A stretch of 51,784 nt of DNA, from assembly GCA_964373255.1 (NCBI GenBank), contig CAYJTG010000009.1:1-51784 (forward strand), in the 5' to 3' direction. This document shows, one piece after another, positions 14,759 to 23,400 of the stretch. The position numbers were made by a program, and so were the translations under genes. Positions within the stretch are counted from its first letter, which is position 1, and each line of letters starts with the position of its first letter. The DNA is from JACPVU01 sp964373255 (GTDB lineage Archaea; Aenigmatarchaeota; Aenigmatarchaeia; GW2011-AR5). Below the pieces are notes generated by a model, which did not search any database, was not told the DNA's origin, and was given only the letters and a program-made list of their open reading frames with translations.

Positions 14759-16207
14759 TTAATGCTTTCTTTGATAAAACAAACGCGCCTTTCTTAGATC
14801 ACGATCAGCATCAGGGCTGAATCGTTCTATTACGCGCCTGTAAACCTGTTCAAAGTGTGTCGGGAGCTTAATTTCTACAGGTTTATTCTCCAGTTCAGGC
14901 ACGATAAGTGTGGTGGCAGACCTTATGACAGCCGGTGTCTTGTGCTTTACAGCGTCGTCGACGATTTCAAGCGGCTTTTTGTCGATATTGAGGTTCCTGA
15001 ATGGGTTTATACTGTCATCGTAAGCGCTGCACATCTCCTCGAGCCGCATTTTTTTGCCTGTATTAGGCCTTACAACATAGAAAGGCGGCCTGTACTGTCC
15101 TTTCACACGCCCTGGAACAAAATTAAGGACGTTTTTTTCACTTTCGAACCTTATGGCAGGCCTTCCCAGTTCAAGGCAAAGGCTATCATAGGTGTATCCT
15201 GTATCAATTATAGCCGCATAAATCTGCCTTAGCAGGAACTTTTCAGCCTCAGCAAGCTGCCTGTCCTTCTCTTCCCTCTTTTCCGACCCATGCCTCAGGA
15301 GCTCAAACTGGCATTCGCCGTCCCCTGCTGCATTCCTGAGCGGCTGTGCGTATATTTCCGGCAGCCTGAAGACCTTCCTGTTTATCTGGTCATAGGTAGC
15401 GCCGTTGAAATAACATTCCATCGCCATGTCCAGTTCCAGCATTTCCAGGTCTTCGCTCTTCGGCGTGAGAATGCCGTCTCTTCCCCTCCAGTTCGCAACA
15501 AACATGAATGGATGGAAGAACGACGGCATCCTGTAGAATGGATTATCCCCCTTTTCCCGCCCATAGTCGGTTTTTACGGTTATGTGCCTTCTTCTTCTGT
15601 TGGGATTGAGCCTCTCGCCTACAATCTCCCTGTTGAGGCGTGTCGGATGCACATCGAACACAAAAATGACATACCCATGGCCTTTTCCCATGGTTTCTGT
15701 ATGCTCCTTGCACGTGCATGTCGTTTCAAATATATCAGGCTTTTCGTCTGGCGTCAGGAATGCGCTCCTGTAATTAACGTCATACACTCCTCTGCCGCTC
15801 TTTGACTTTACGCGGCCATAAAATACGTTTCCCCGCACTCCTATCTCTTCAAATACCTTTCCAGGCGTCAGGTCTGTTATGTACGTGCCCTCTTTTTGAC
15901 GTACCTTCTCCCTGAAAAGCGCGGCCAGGTCTTCAGCTTGCATAGCCTCTTCCGGCGGCTTGAATAGCGCTGGCGTGTGCCTTCCGAGGACAACGTATTC
16001 CTTGTGCGCTTCCTTGTAAGCCTTCCACCCGTCTATTCTTTTTGCCAGCTTAGGCCAGTACACACCCATGATTGCAGATTTCATCTCATAACTAGGCCCG
16101 AAGGCTATCTTGTTGTTTGTTTCAGGCCTCAGCCACGTAAGGACATAATTTCTGGGTATATAGTTCACAGCTTCAATGACGTCAGGCGATATAATTCTTT
16201 CTGGCAT
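14759..16207 (-). CDS. Protein with SWIM-like zinc motif (482 aa)
   Basis: Not firmly recognised. Around residues 164-177 the sequence TCTCKEH...GKGHG gives C164, C166, H169 and H177, close to a SWIM zinc finger (CxC...CxH) with a Cys-to-His change, which would bind DNA or protein. The rest is a mixture of alpha and beta with many aromatic residues (FYRMPSFFHPFMFVANWRGRDG). The ATG at 16207 is preferred because the longer frame would overlap the upstream gene. Same strand as the homing-repeat protein 31 bp upstream, so probably one operon; both look like mobile or viral cargo. Confidence 0.5.
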   Translation of the reverse strand: MPERIISPDVIEAVNYIPRNYVLTWLRPETNNKIAFGPSYEMKSAIMGVYWPKLAKRIDGWKAYKEAHKEYVVLGRHTPALFKPPEEAMQAEDLAALFREKVRQKEGTYITDLTPGKVFEEIGVRGNVFYGRVKSKSGRGVYDVNYRSAFLTPDEKPDIFETTCTCKEHTETMGKGHGYVIFVFDVHPTRLNREIVGERLNPNRRRRHITVKTDYGREKGDNPFYRMPSFFHPFMFVANWRGRDGILTPKSEDLEMLELDMAMECYFNGATYDQINRKVFRLPEIYAQPLRNAAGDGECQFELLRHGSEKREEKDRQLAEAEKFLLRQIYAAIIDTGYTYDSLCLELGRPAIRFESEKNVLNFVPGRVKGQYRPPFYVVRPNTGKKMRLEEMCSAYDDSINPFRNLNIDKKPLEIVDDAVKHKTPAVIRSATTLIVPELENKPVEIKLPTHFEQVYRRVIERFSPDADRDLRKARLFYQRKH

Positions 16208-16238
16208 AAGAAACAAATGTCTGAAAAGTATAAAAGGG

Positions 16239-17585
16239 TTACAGTATTGCATCATCTATTGCATCCAGATACTGAAGCACTTTCACGTCTTCATAGTAGC
16301 TTTCCTTGAAGTGATCTTTGTTCATTTGCATTAGTTTTGAAAAAATAGGCTTCCACATGAATTCCTTTGTTTTCATTTTTGGAGGCTTTCCCGGCAGGAG
16401 ATCGAGCATCCTTATGAATGCCTCGCCTTCAAGGTCTCTTATTTCTAGCGTCTTCAGTCTGCGCTTTCTGCAAAACCAGTAAACAGTGCTTGCTATATTG
16501 TGGAGGAAATCCTTGTTGAACCTGTACAGCGCACCTGCAACGGAAGGGTCTTCTCTTATTTGCTGTTTGCTTATCTTTCCGCGCCTTGAATATATCATGC
16601 CTGCTTCTTTTACAGCATCTCTTATGGTGCCATAATAAGTCCTCATGACAGCTGCAAAATTCTTGTCACATGTCGCTCCTGTAACTATACCATCCGGATA
16701 GTGGTGCTTCAAATATTCTATTACATATCTTCCATTTTTCGAGTCTCTTCTAAGGATGTATTTAGAACTGTCAATGCCTATGCTGTCAAGAAAATCGTAC
16801 CACGAATCATACCTCACTTGTGCAGCGGCGTAGAGTTTTTTGTTGCCGTTATCCGAATTAACATCAACTGTGCTCAAATTCTTACCTTCTTTGAGCATCT
16901 TATATGTCATCTCTTTCAGTTCTTCATCTGTATATGGGCTTCTTCTCAATCTTATTTCTAATGGATCCAAACCTGCCAATGATAATGCCTCGTCATAGCC
17001 GCCCTTAAATTTGTAGCTTGCTTGTATGTAAATCGGTCTGTGTTCCGGGTTGGAAAACATGTTACTTGCATTCAGACGAGCACCCTCTTGATGAAGCAGC
17101 TTGATGCGCTTAACAATGGCTTTCTTTGATAGCGGTAAGGCAGCCTTTCTCACCATCACCAGCGAATAATTGATCTCCAGTATCGATTCAACAGCCATTC
17201 TCCATGATTTGTAATGGTAATTTGCTGCACTATAGAGATCGTTGTGACAATCTTCCATATAGCTGTTGTTAAGCGGCTCTCCTGCAGCATACATATCTTT
17301 TACTGTATTGGCAATCTTCTTTCTCGACCATCTCTTTTTCATGCGGAACTTAGCAGAGTCTATTCCAGCTTTATCGAGGGCATTGTACCATCCGTGAAAA
17401 TGCCTTTCTGCCACATAGGCAAGCCGCATCAGTCTTTTGTTTTGCTTTCTGTGATGTAAAATATGTTTGTAATTAAGATTTGCACCTTTGATATGATAAG
17501 AAATAATGGATTTTATGATGTCTGCATCTCTGTATGAAGACGATTTCCTTATGTTAACGCGATCTTTATTCCATTTGTAGCCCAT
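16239..17585 (-). CDS. Protein with tandem homing-endonuclease-associated repeats
   Basis: 448 residues. At least four repeats of about 60-75 residues share the pattern LY.AA...Y.SW..AL..AGID (for example AERHFHGWYNALDKAGID, AASYKFKGGYDEALSLAGLD variants, VRYDSWYDFLDSIGID). These correspond to the homing endonuclease associated repeat, a small DNA-binding helical unit. The C-terminal 110 residues lose the repeat and contain a helix set (EIRDLEGEAFIRMLDLLP) that faintly recalls sigma-type region 2. No nuclease motif (HNH, GIY-YIG, LAGLIDADG) is visible, so it may be a DNA-binding factor only. Confidence 0.6.
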   Translation of the reverse strand: MGYKWNKDRVNIRKSSSYRDADIIKSIISYHIKGANLNYKHILHHRKQNKRLMRLAYVAERHFHGWYNALDKAGIDSAKFRMKKRWSRKKIANTVKDMYAAGEPLNNSYMEDCHNDLYSAANYHYKSWRMAVESILEINYSLVMVRKAALPLSKKAIVKRIKLLHQEGARLNASNMFSNPEHRPIYIQASYKFKGGYDEALSLAGLDPLEIRLRRSPYTDEELKEMTYKMLKEGKNLSTVDVNSDNGNKKLYAAAQVRYDSWYDFLDSIGIDSSKYILRRDSKNGRYVIEYLKHHYPDGIVTGATCDKNFAAVMRTYYGTIRDAVKEAGMIYSRRGKISKQQIREDPSVAGALYRFNKDFLHNIASTVYWFCRKRRLKTLEIRDLEGEAFIRMLDLLPGKPPKMKTKEFMWKPIFSKLMQMNKDHFKESYYEDVKVLQYLDAIDDAIL

Positions 17586-17616
17586 GAAATAATGAATAAC
17601 AAAAACGTATAAAAAC

Positions 17617-18162
17617 TCACTTCAGGACTCTGCTTATCTCTCTGAATTCATCAGTCCCTGCTGTTTTCAATAAATCAAAAATTACTGTTTCTGTTGTTGT
17701 TGCTACTGATCCTGATTTCTCAATGAGCTTGATGCCTGCTGTCCAGTCCAATTTCTTTCTCGAATGCACAGCGTCTATAGGCACATGAACAACATAGCCT
17801 TTTTTCATGAGGTCGCGGGCACTCTGATAAATACAGATATGGGTTTCTAACCCACAGAGAACGATGTTCTTTCTGTTTAAATTTTTTATCTTGCCGACGA
17901 TTTGATTATTATTAACGCAGCTGAACTCTGTCTTTTCCATTGGCGTTACAGAAGGAAGAAATTTTTTAATGTTTTCTACCGTTTTTCCAAGACCTTTCGG
18001 GTACTGCTCTGTTATTATTATAGGTATTTTCAATATCCCCGCCGCCTTGATGAGCTTCTGGCAGTTATTTATCATATCGTTCCGCGTCTCGGGCATGGCG
18101 CTGAACAATCTCTCCTGTACGTCCATTACAATGAGCACGGTGTGCTGGGAATCGAGGTTCAT
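17617..18162 (-). CDS. Isochorismatase-family cysteine hydrolase
   Basis: 181 residues, normal for the family. The catalytic triad is visible: D14 in IVMDVQ, K77 in EKTEFSC and C110 in GLETHICI. Family members hydrolyse amide or vinyl-ether bonds (nicotinamide, isochorismate, ureidoacrylate and others); the closest look is to ISOC1/YcaC-like proteins with unknown substrate. Cytosolic. No NAD pathway gene is adjacent to narrow the substrate. The start ATG is at 18162; the upstream region is shared divergently with the 13-codon ORF at 18231. Confidence 0.85.
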   Translation of the reverse strand: MNLDSQHTVLIVMDVQERLFSAMPETRNDMINNCQKLIKAAGILKIPIIITEQYPKGLGKTVENIKKFLPSVTPMEKTEFSCVNNNQIVGKIKNLNRKNIVLCGLETHICIYQSARDLMKKGYVVHVPIDAVHSRKKLDWTAGIKLIEKSGSVATTTETVIFDLLKTAGTDEFREISRVLK

Positions 18163-18230
18163 AATTCATAGTGAACCAATATTTATTTATACCAAACACA
18201 GACAAAGTATTTACAGGAGTGGTGATAGTA

Positions 18231-18272
18231 ATGGCAAAAAGAAGAAGAGCAACCAAAGAAGCAAGGAGATAA
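18231..18272 (+). CDS. Very short basic ORF (13 aa)
   Basis: Encodes MAKRRRATKEARR. It has strong expression signals for its size: TTTATTTATAC at about 18181-18191 as TATA box and AGGAGTGGTGAT just before the ATG. It resembles the start of lysine/arginine-rich archaeal DNA-binding proteins, so it could be a nonsense-truncated remnant or a true micropeptide. Nothing else is found between 18273 and 18504. Confidence 0.4.
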   Translation: MAKRRRATKEARR

Positions 18273-18504
18273 ATTGAGCCAAGAAGGCAGCTAGTCTTGA
18301 TTGTTTTCGAAGAATTCAAAAATAAAACAGGCTGGTTGCTTTTCAGCTTACCTTTATAACATTTCCAGCAACTTCTTTACGGATTTATTGATTTTTTGTT
18401 TGGTTTGTGTTTTGATCATTCAAAATGCATAGACGTACTTATAAAATATTAACCTGCAACAAATGAATTTTCTTGATCAATTTTGTCTGAAAATAAAAGT
18501 GGGG

Positions 18505-18786
18505 TCAATCGAGCCTTTTGTATATGGAGCTTCTTTGAAGAATATGAGTTATTTTGACTGAATTTCTCTCGGTTGTATAAACTATCCTGTAATCGCCGAC
18601 ACGAAGACGAAACATGTCAGGGTTCGCCACACCTTTTAGTTTTTTGATGTCAGCCTTGGGCCGTGTTTTGAACGGGTCTTCTTCAAGCTCTTTAAAGGAC
18701 AGCAATATACGATTGGCAATATTTTTATCTAAATTTTTCAACTCTTTTAGCGCAGAATTTGCTATGCTGACATCAAATTTTGTCAA
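18505..18786 (-). CDS. RelE/ParE-family toxin
   Basis: 93 residues: strand FDVSIANS, helix ALKELKNLDKNIANRILLSFKEL, DIKKLKG, then FRLRVGDYRIVYTT and VKITHIL. Third member of the RelE-type set in this window. It overlaps the antitoxin by 14 bp, indicating translational coupling. Confidence 0.87.
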   Translation of the reverse strand: MTKFDVSIANSALKELKNLDKNIANRILLSFKELEEDPFKTRPKADIKKLKGVANPDMFRLRVGDYRIVYTTERNSVKITHILQRSSIYKRLD

Positions 18787-18958
18787 GCGGAACGAACTCC
18801 TCTTCCTTGAGTATTCTTTTCATGTCTTCGTGGAGCAATTTGATAGCCGCAACTTCTATAAGCTTATTCACTATCTCATCATAGGTTTCGTCCTTTGTTC
18901 CAAACTGCTTGAGTTTCTCCCTTGTTTGTTTGTCAATCTGGATTGTTGTTAGTGTCAT
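18773..18958 (-). CDS. Antitoxin of RelE pair (DUF7557-like)
   Basis: 61 residues. N-terminal TLTTIQIDKQTREKLKQFGTKDETYDEIV followed by a long helix and acidic tail, the same plan as the other two antitoxins. It is expected to bind the toxin through its C-terminus and the operator through its N-terminus. An AT-rich inverted region at 18965-19010 is the likely promoter/operator. Confidence 0.83.
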   Translation of the reverse strand: MTLTTIQIDKQTREKLKQFGTKDETYDEIVNKLIEVAAIKLLHEDMKRILKEEEFVPLDKI

Positions 18959-19026
18959 TTAATCACATTATACGCTATTATATACAGTTATATGAAACAT
19001 ATAAATATTTAAAGATGTCATAAAAG

Positions 19027-19182
19027 TGGGGTCGGAGAGATTTGAACTCCCATAGTCAGTTTTGGAGACTGATGTACTAACTCCCTGAGCTTTCCCTTTG
19101 ATTGAACTTTCGGGAAAGTTCACCAGGTTATACTACGACTTCGCGCAAATGATTGTTTTGTCCCGCGCCAATCGCGACCCCT
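19027..19182 (-). tRNA. tRNA-Trp(CCA) with acceptor-stem and D-loop introns
   Basis: Minus strand. The 3' half is clear: anticodon arm TCAGT-CTCCAAA-ACTGA (anticodon CCA), T-arm, then CGACCCC and discriminator A (19027). The matching 5' acceptor GGGGTCG is at 19182-19176, but 40 nt (19136-19175) separate it from TAGTATAACCTGGT, implying an intron between the acceptor stem and position 8, with the ends repeating TCG. A second intron of about 41 nt (19081-19121) lies in the D-loop after CCTGGT. The anticodon loop itself has no intron. TTTAAA at 19212-19217 is a good TATA box. The 5' part overlaps the end of the LAGLIDADG ORF. Confidence 0.82.
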
Positions 19183-19990
19183 TTGCCTATGTTCTTAGGC
19201 TCAAAACGATTTAAAAAAGTTTCAATGCTATTTGATTTTATTCTGAATTGAAGACCCACTGTTTTATAACCATCTTTTCTTTTGGTTCCTGTTACAGACC
19301 AAACATTTGTTGTTTCTACCCCCTCTCGTAAGAGCATAAACTTCATTGTCTTTAAAAATTGTTCACAATTTTTTGTCAAGTGTTCAAACTTATTTATTTT
19401 AAATGCTATTTGTACTCTTCCTGTTGACTCTCTCCAAAATCCACCTTCACATTCAAATGCAGTTTTCAAATATTCATGAGAAAAATTTATATCTGATTTT
19501 ATCCAAAGAGGCACATCAAATTTCTGAAGCACTTTACTACCATTAGGTACGTCAAGTAGTTCAAGAATACGCCCCACTGGCTGGCAGCAGATTCTATATT
19601 CATAAGATGTGCCTAGGTAGTTAGTAACTACTCTACGAAGCTTTCCACTTACATTAAATTCTTTTTCTGTAGCGTTTCGAATTTCAATTAGTTTATCAGA
19701 AGCACCTGCAGAAAATATGAACATTTTATTGTTCGGTGTTAAATGACCATCGAATGTAAGAAAAGCTACTATTTTGACTAAGTTCATATTTGCTTTGATT
19801 GGAAATTTTATGTTGTACCTCTTAATAGACATATCTGCAAACTTTTGAATTTTATATAGTATCTCCGAAAGTTGGATTACTGCCTGTTGGCAGTAATCCT
19901 CTACCGAGGTATACGCCAAGAGGCGTATACCTCACTTTCGGAGATACTATTATACGTTTTTCTAAAATCATCTTCAGAGATTGCATACAT
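19128..19990 (-). pseudogene. LAGLIDADG homing endonuclease gene interrupted by a family A MITE
   Basis: The two LAGLIDADG-type helices are VKIVAFLTFDGHL and LKTAFECEGGFW, separated by about 100 residues as in single-chain homing endonucleases. The open frame 19128-19919 starts inside the MITE. The real start is probably the ATG at 19990 (MYAISEDDFRKTY). Deleting the 93-bp element with its flanking base pair plus one TATAA direct repeat joins RKTY to KIQKFADM in frame, about 254 residues in total. The C-terminal 18 codons overlap the tRNA-Trp acceptor exon, acceptor intron and D-arm; the stop TAA is within the D-arm. As it stands the N-terminus is cut off at a stop inside the element. Confidence 0.82.
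19858..19948. mobile_element. Family A three-way-junction MITE, copy 3
   Basis: 91 bp with intact arms (GGATTACTGCC-TGTT-GGCAGTAATCC and GAGGTATACGCC-AAGA-GGCGTATACCTC). One base out on each side is TTATA (TATAA on the coding strand of the interrupted gene), read as a 5-bp target duplication. Inserted after codon 13 or 14 of the LAGLIDADG gene. Confidence 0.92.
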
Positions 19991-20088
19991 TTTTACATTA
20001 TTAAATTCCTGAAATATAAAGGTTAATGTAAACCCCCGTAAAAATCAATGGTCTATAAATAAATATCACCGCAGCTTAAATAAATAGC

Positions 20089-20385
20089 ATGAACCTTGGA
20101 GATATCTCGGTGGGCATGGTATTTGCAGCCCTTTTATATGTTATAACCCTCCCGTTTGGCCTTAATTTCATATTCTCCAACCTCTCCTACGGCGGGCTTA
20201 CGCCAGACTTCTGGCTGCTGGCGCTGATAATACTGCTGCCCGTCATTCTTGCCGCGCTGTATCTGACGCGCGGCGGCATTGAGTTTCTTTATGGCAAAGA
20301 GGCGTGGCTGAAGCGGCTGATTTTTGTGTCAATAATAATTGCCGCGCTAGCTGTTATGGTGCTTATAGTTCCGCTGAGCTACTAA
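20089..20385 (+). CDS. Small membrane protein with three helices
   Basis: 98 residues; hydrophobic segments at about 8-29, 41-61 and 74-95, separated by short loops with a basic stretch KEAWLKRL. No family is recognised. The ATG lies about 30 nt after CTTAAATAAAT (about 20073), which may be the TATA box, implying a leaderless message. It precedes the surface-protein operon but is separated by 114 bp and probably independent. Confidence 0.55.
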   Translation: MNLGDISVGMVFAALLYVITLPFGLNFIFSNLSYGGLTPDFWLLALIILLPVILAALYLTRGGIEFLYGKEAWLKRLIFVSIIIAALAVMVLIVPLSY

Positions 20386-20499
20386 ATTCCCCCCTTTTAC
20401 AATTTCTTGTTAATTGCAAAATATATTTTCAAAGTTCCATAACGCTTATATATGAATTATTTCTATATTATTGTCAGTGGTCGGAGAAGGACAAGGTCG

Positions 20500-23400
20500 A
20501 TGAAAAATAATTATGCACCGCCAAAAATAATGACGTACTTTATAATTTTACTGTTTTCTGTTTCTTTGCTTTCGTCAATCGGTCACGCAGCCACTACGTA
20601 CGAAATACAGCCTGTGGTCTCCAAATATGTTTTCGGGCCGAACGAAAACGTCCCGGTAATAGGATACCTCAGAAATATGTCTTCAAATTCCACGGCAAAC
20701 GTCACTGTCCTTGCTAACAATTCCATAGTAAGGCTGTCAGTACTGAATTCCGCCAACTCCACAATCAGCAACTACAGCTTTACCACAAACGAAAACGGCA
20801 CATTCTTTTCAAACAGCAGCTTCAATCCATCCGCTGCAGCCATAAAATCACCGGACGCAACAGGCACATACACGGTCCTTGCAAATTATACTGCAGAAGG
20901 CTCTGACTGGACATCCCGGGCAAACATAGTTGTAATGAACACCCGCGTTGATGACATTCTGTTCCAGCTGCAGAAAATAAACTTTTACACATCAGAAAAC
21001 ATGCCAATAACTGCAAAGGTCGTGCAGCGCGTGGGCGACAGCGTCATCACCATCTCTAACGTCTCGCTCAACGTGACGGTAAGGCAAATAAATGAAAACA
21101 TAATAAGCAGTTTCGTGTGCACAACGTCTGCGGACGGCACGTGCGTCATAAACACAACAGCGCCTTCCTCTTCCGGCACATACATTTTAGAGGCAAACAA
21201 CTTCGTGGGCTTCACAAATTTTAATGTCGTGCCTTTTGACGTCGAGGTGTACATGAAAGACAGCTCTGCGCTTGTTTTCAAGAACATCTTTACCAAGGGC
21301 GAATCAGGTTTTGTGGAGGTCCGTGTCAGTTACAACTCAACAACGCCTACCGGGATTTATAACGCAACGGGTACAGTCGCTGATGTTAATGACAATGCCG
21401 TGCTTAATCTTTCGAGCGTTATATTGAATTCTACAAATGGATTCCTTGACAAGATACCGTTTACAGCTGTATCTTCCATAGGCGTTGGTTTTTACACAGC
21501 AAAGATATCTGTAGCAAAAGAAGGCGGCAATACCGTAAATGCGACAACAACCTTCCAGGTACGCGACTGGTCGCTGACATTTACAAAGGCTTCACAAGGT
21601 TCTGCCTTCGAGTATGGTTACACCGCATTTGTAAACACAACAGTGTTTTTTAACATATTCCCAGTGGAACGCGGCAACGGCACTGTAATACAAAACCTTA
21701 CAAATAACTTCACCATAGTACTGAAGAACAACCTTGGAAACATTTTATCTAATACCAGTGCAACATACAATGCGAGCTGTTCTGGCAAGGCGTGCTACCA
21801 GTTTAGCATAACGACGCCATCTGTAGTCGGCGATTATATACTGTCTGTTGCGCTCAACTACAGCAACGATTACCAGACAGCGGACCGCACGATCAAGGCT
21901 ACAGACATAACAGCATCTGCGCAGCCTTCGGACTCAGAAGGAACAATAAAAGAAGTGTTTGGCACGACAGAATTTGTTTACATCTCACTATCAGGAAAGA
22001 ACAAGACGTCTGCCATAAATATAACAAACGCAGAATTAGCAAACATAATTTATGAGAATGGCACAAAACTTTCATATGTACAGGACAATCTCAGCACCAT
22101 GAATCTTTCTGATTCAGCACTGAAGTGGGCATTCAATGCAAGCGTAAGCAGGCTTGTCATAGATCCGCCAAAGATGGGAGGAACATACCTTCTAGAAATA
22201 TATGTCAACAACAAATCAGCAGTCGTGACCACTCGCATAGGCATCAATCCTTTTGATGTTTGCACATCAGCAAAAGGCAGTGCTGATACGAGCACGAGCG
22301 ATTACTGGTACCAGTTCAGGACATCTGACACAATTTATTTCCAGCTTACGATAAACGAGGCGCAGAATACAGCAGGAAAAACACTGAGCGGGAGCAATTT
22401 GTCAGGATACAGTTCGGTATATGGCCGCAGCTCTCAGTGCAGCTTTGACACAACAAAGAAGCGGTCGGCCAATAACGCGACTGTGACAATCGAAAAGGTA
22501 TTCAATACGCAAAGTGGAAAGACAGAGACTCTGAATTCTTCATCTTCAACGTGTGCTGCTACTGACAATAATGGCGGATATCTTTGCACTATAAAGGCGG
22601 ATGACAATTTATGGGATGGCGGACGGTACGCTGTTACGTTCAACGTTTTTGGCGATGACAAGCAAACGCAGGACAAGGCGGGAGGCTCCTTTGAGGCACG
22701 CGCATTTTACATCTACGGCTACAGCAATAATTGGGCAAACAAGGCGAATTCAAACATCACCCTAACAATAAATGCTTATGAGGCAGGAAGTGGTTGGTGG
22801 ACGAATTCTAACGGGCTTGTTGGAACAGCGTCCATCGACAGCATAAATTACTATGGAGGAGTAGGCGAATGGATATGGCCGCCGATAAAGTATGAGTACA
22901 ATGTTTCAGGGCTTAACATGACAATAACAAACGGGATCGGTTCTATAACGCTTCCGGCAAACAGATCCACAACAAGAAGTTGGACAGGCGGTTACTATTC
23001 AGCTGTCATCAAAGCAAACGTGAACAACCAGGTTGATTACGGAGAGGCATGGTTCAGCATCAGGAACTGGGACGCATACGCAACAGCCGTGGAAATAAGA
23101 AACAACACATTCGATACAAAATCATCAATAAATTCAAAGCAGAATGCAACACTTTATGTAAGAATAACAGAGGCAGGAAGCTATAGCGACTATGGCGGCG
23201 GGCAGCCCATTGGAAATCTTTCAATAAGCGTGAAAAAGATAATTAATTACGCCCAGTATCCGGCGACTGAATTGACATCAAGCAACTTCACTGCGAACAC
23301 AATAACAGTCAATGCTTCAAGCCCGTGGTACACAAATGCAAATCCTTCTACGCACGGCAACTATCTGATAAATATCTCACCGACAGCAGGATCGTGGGAC

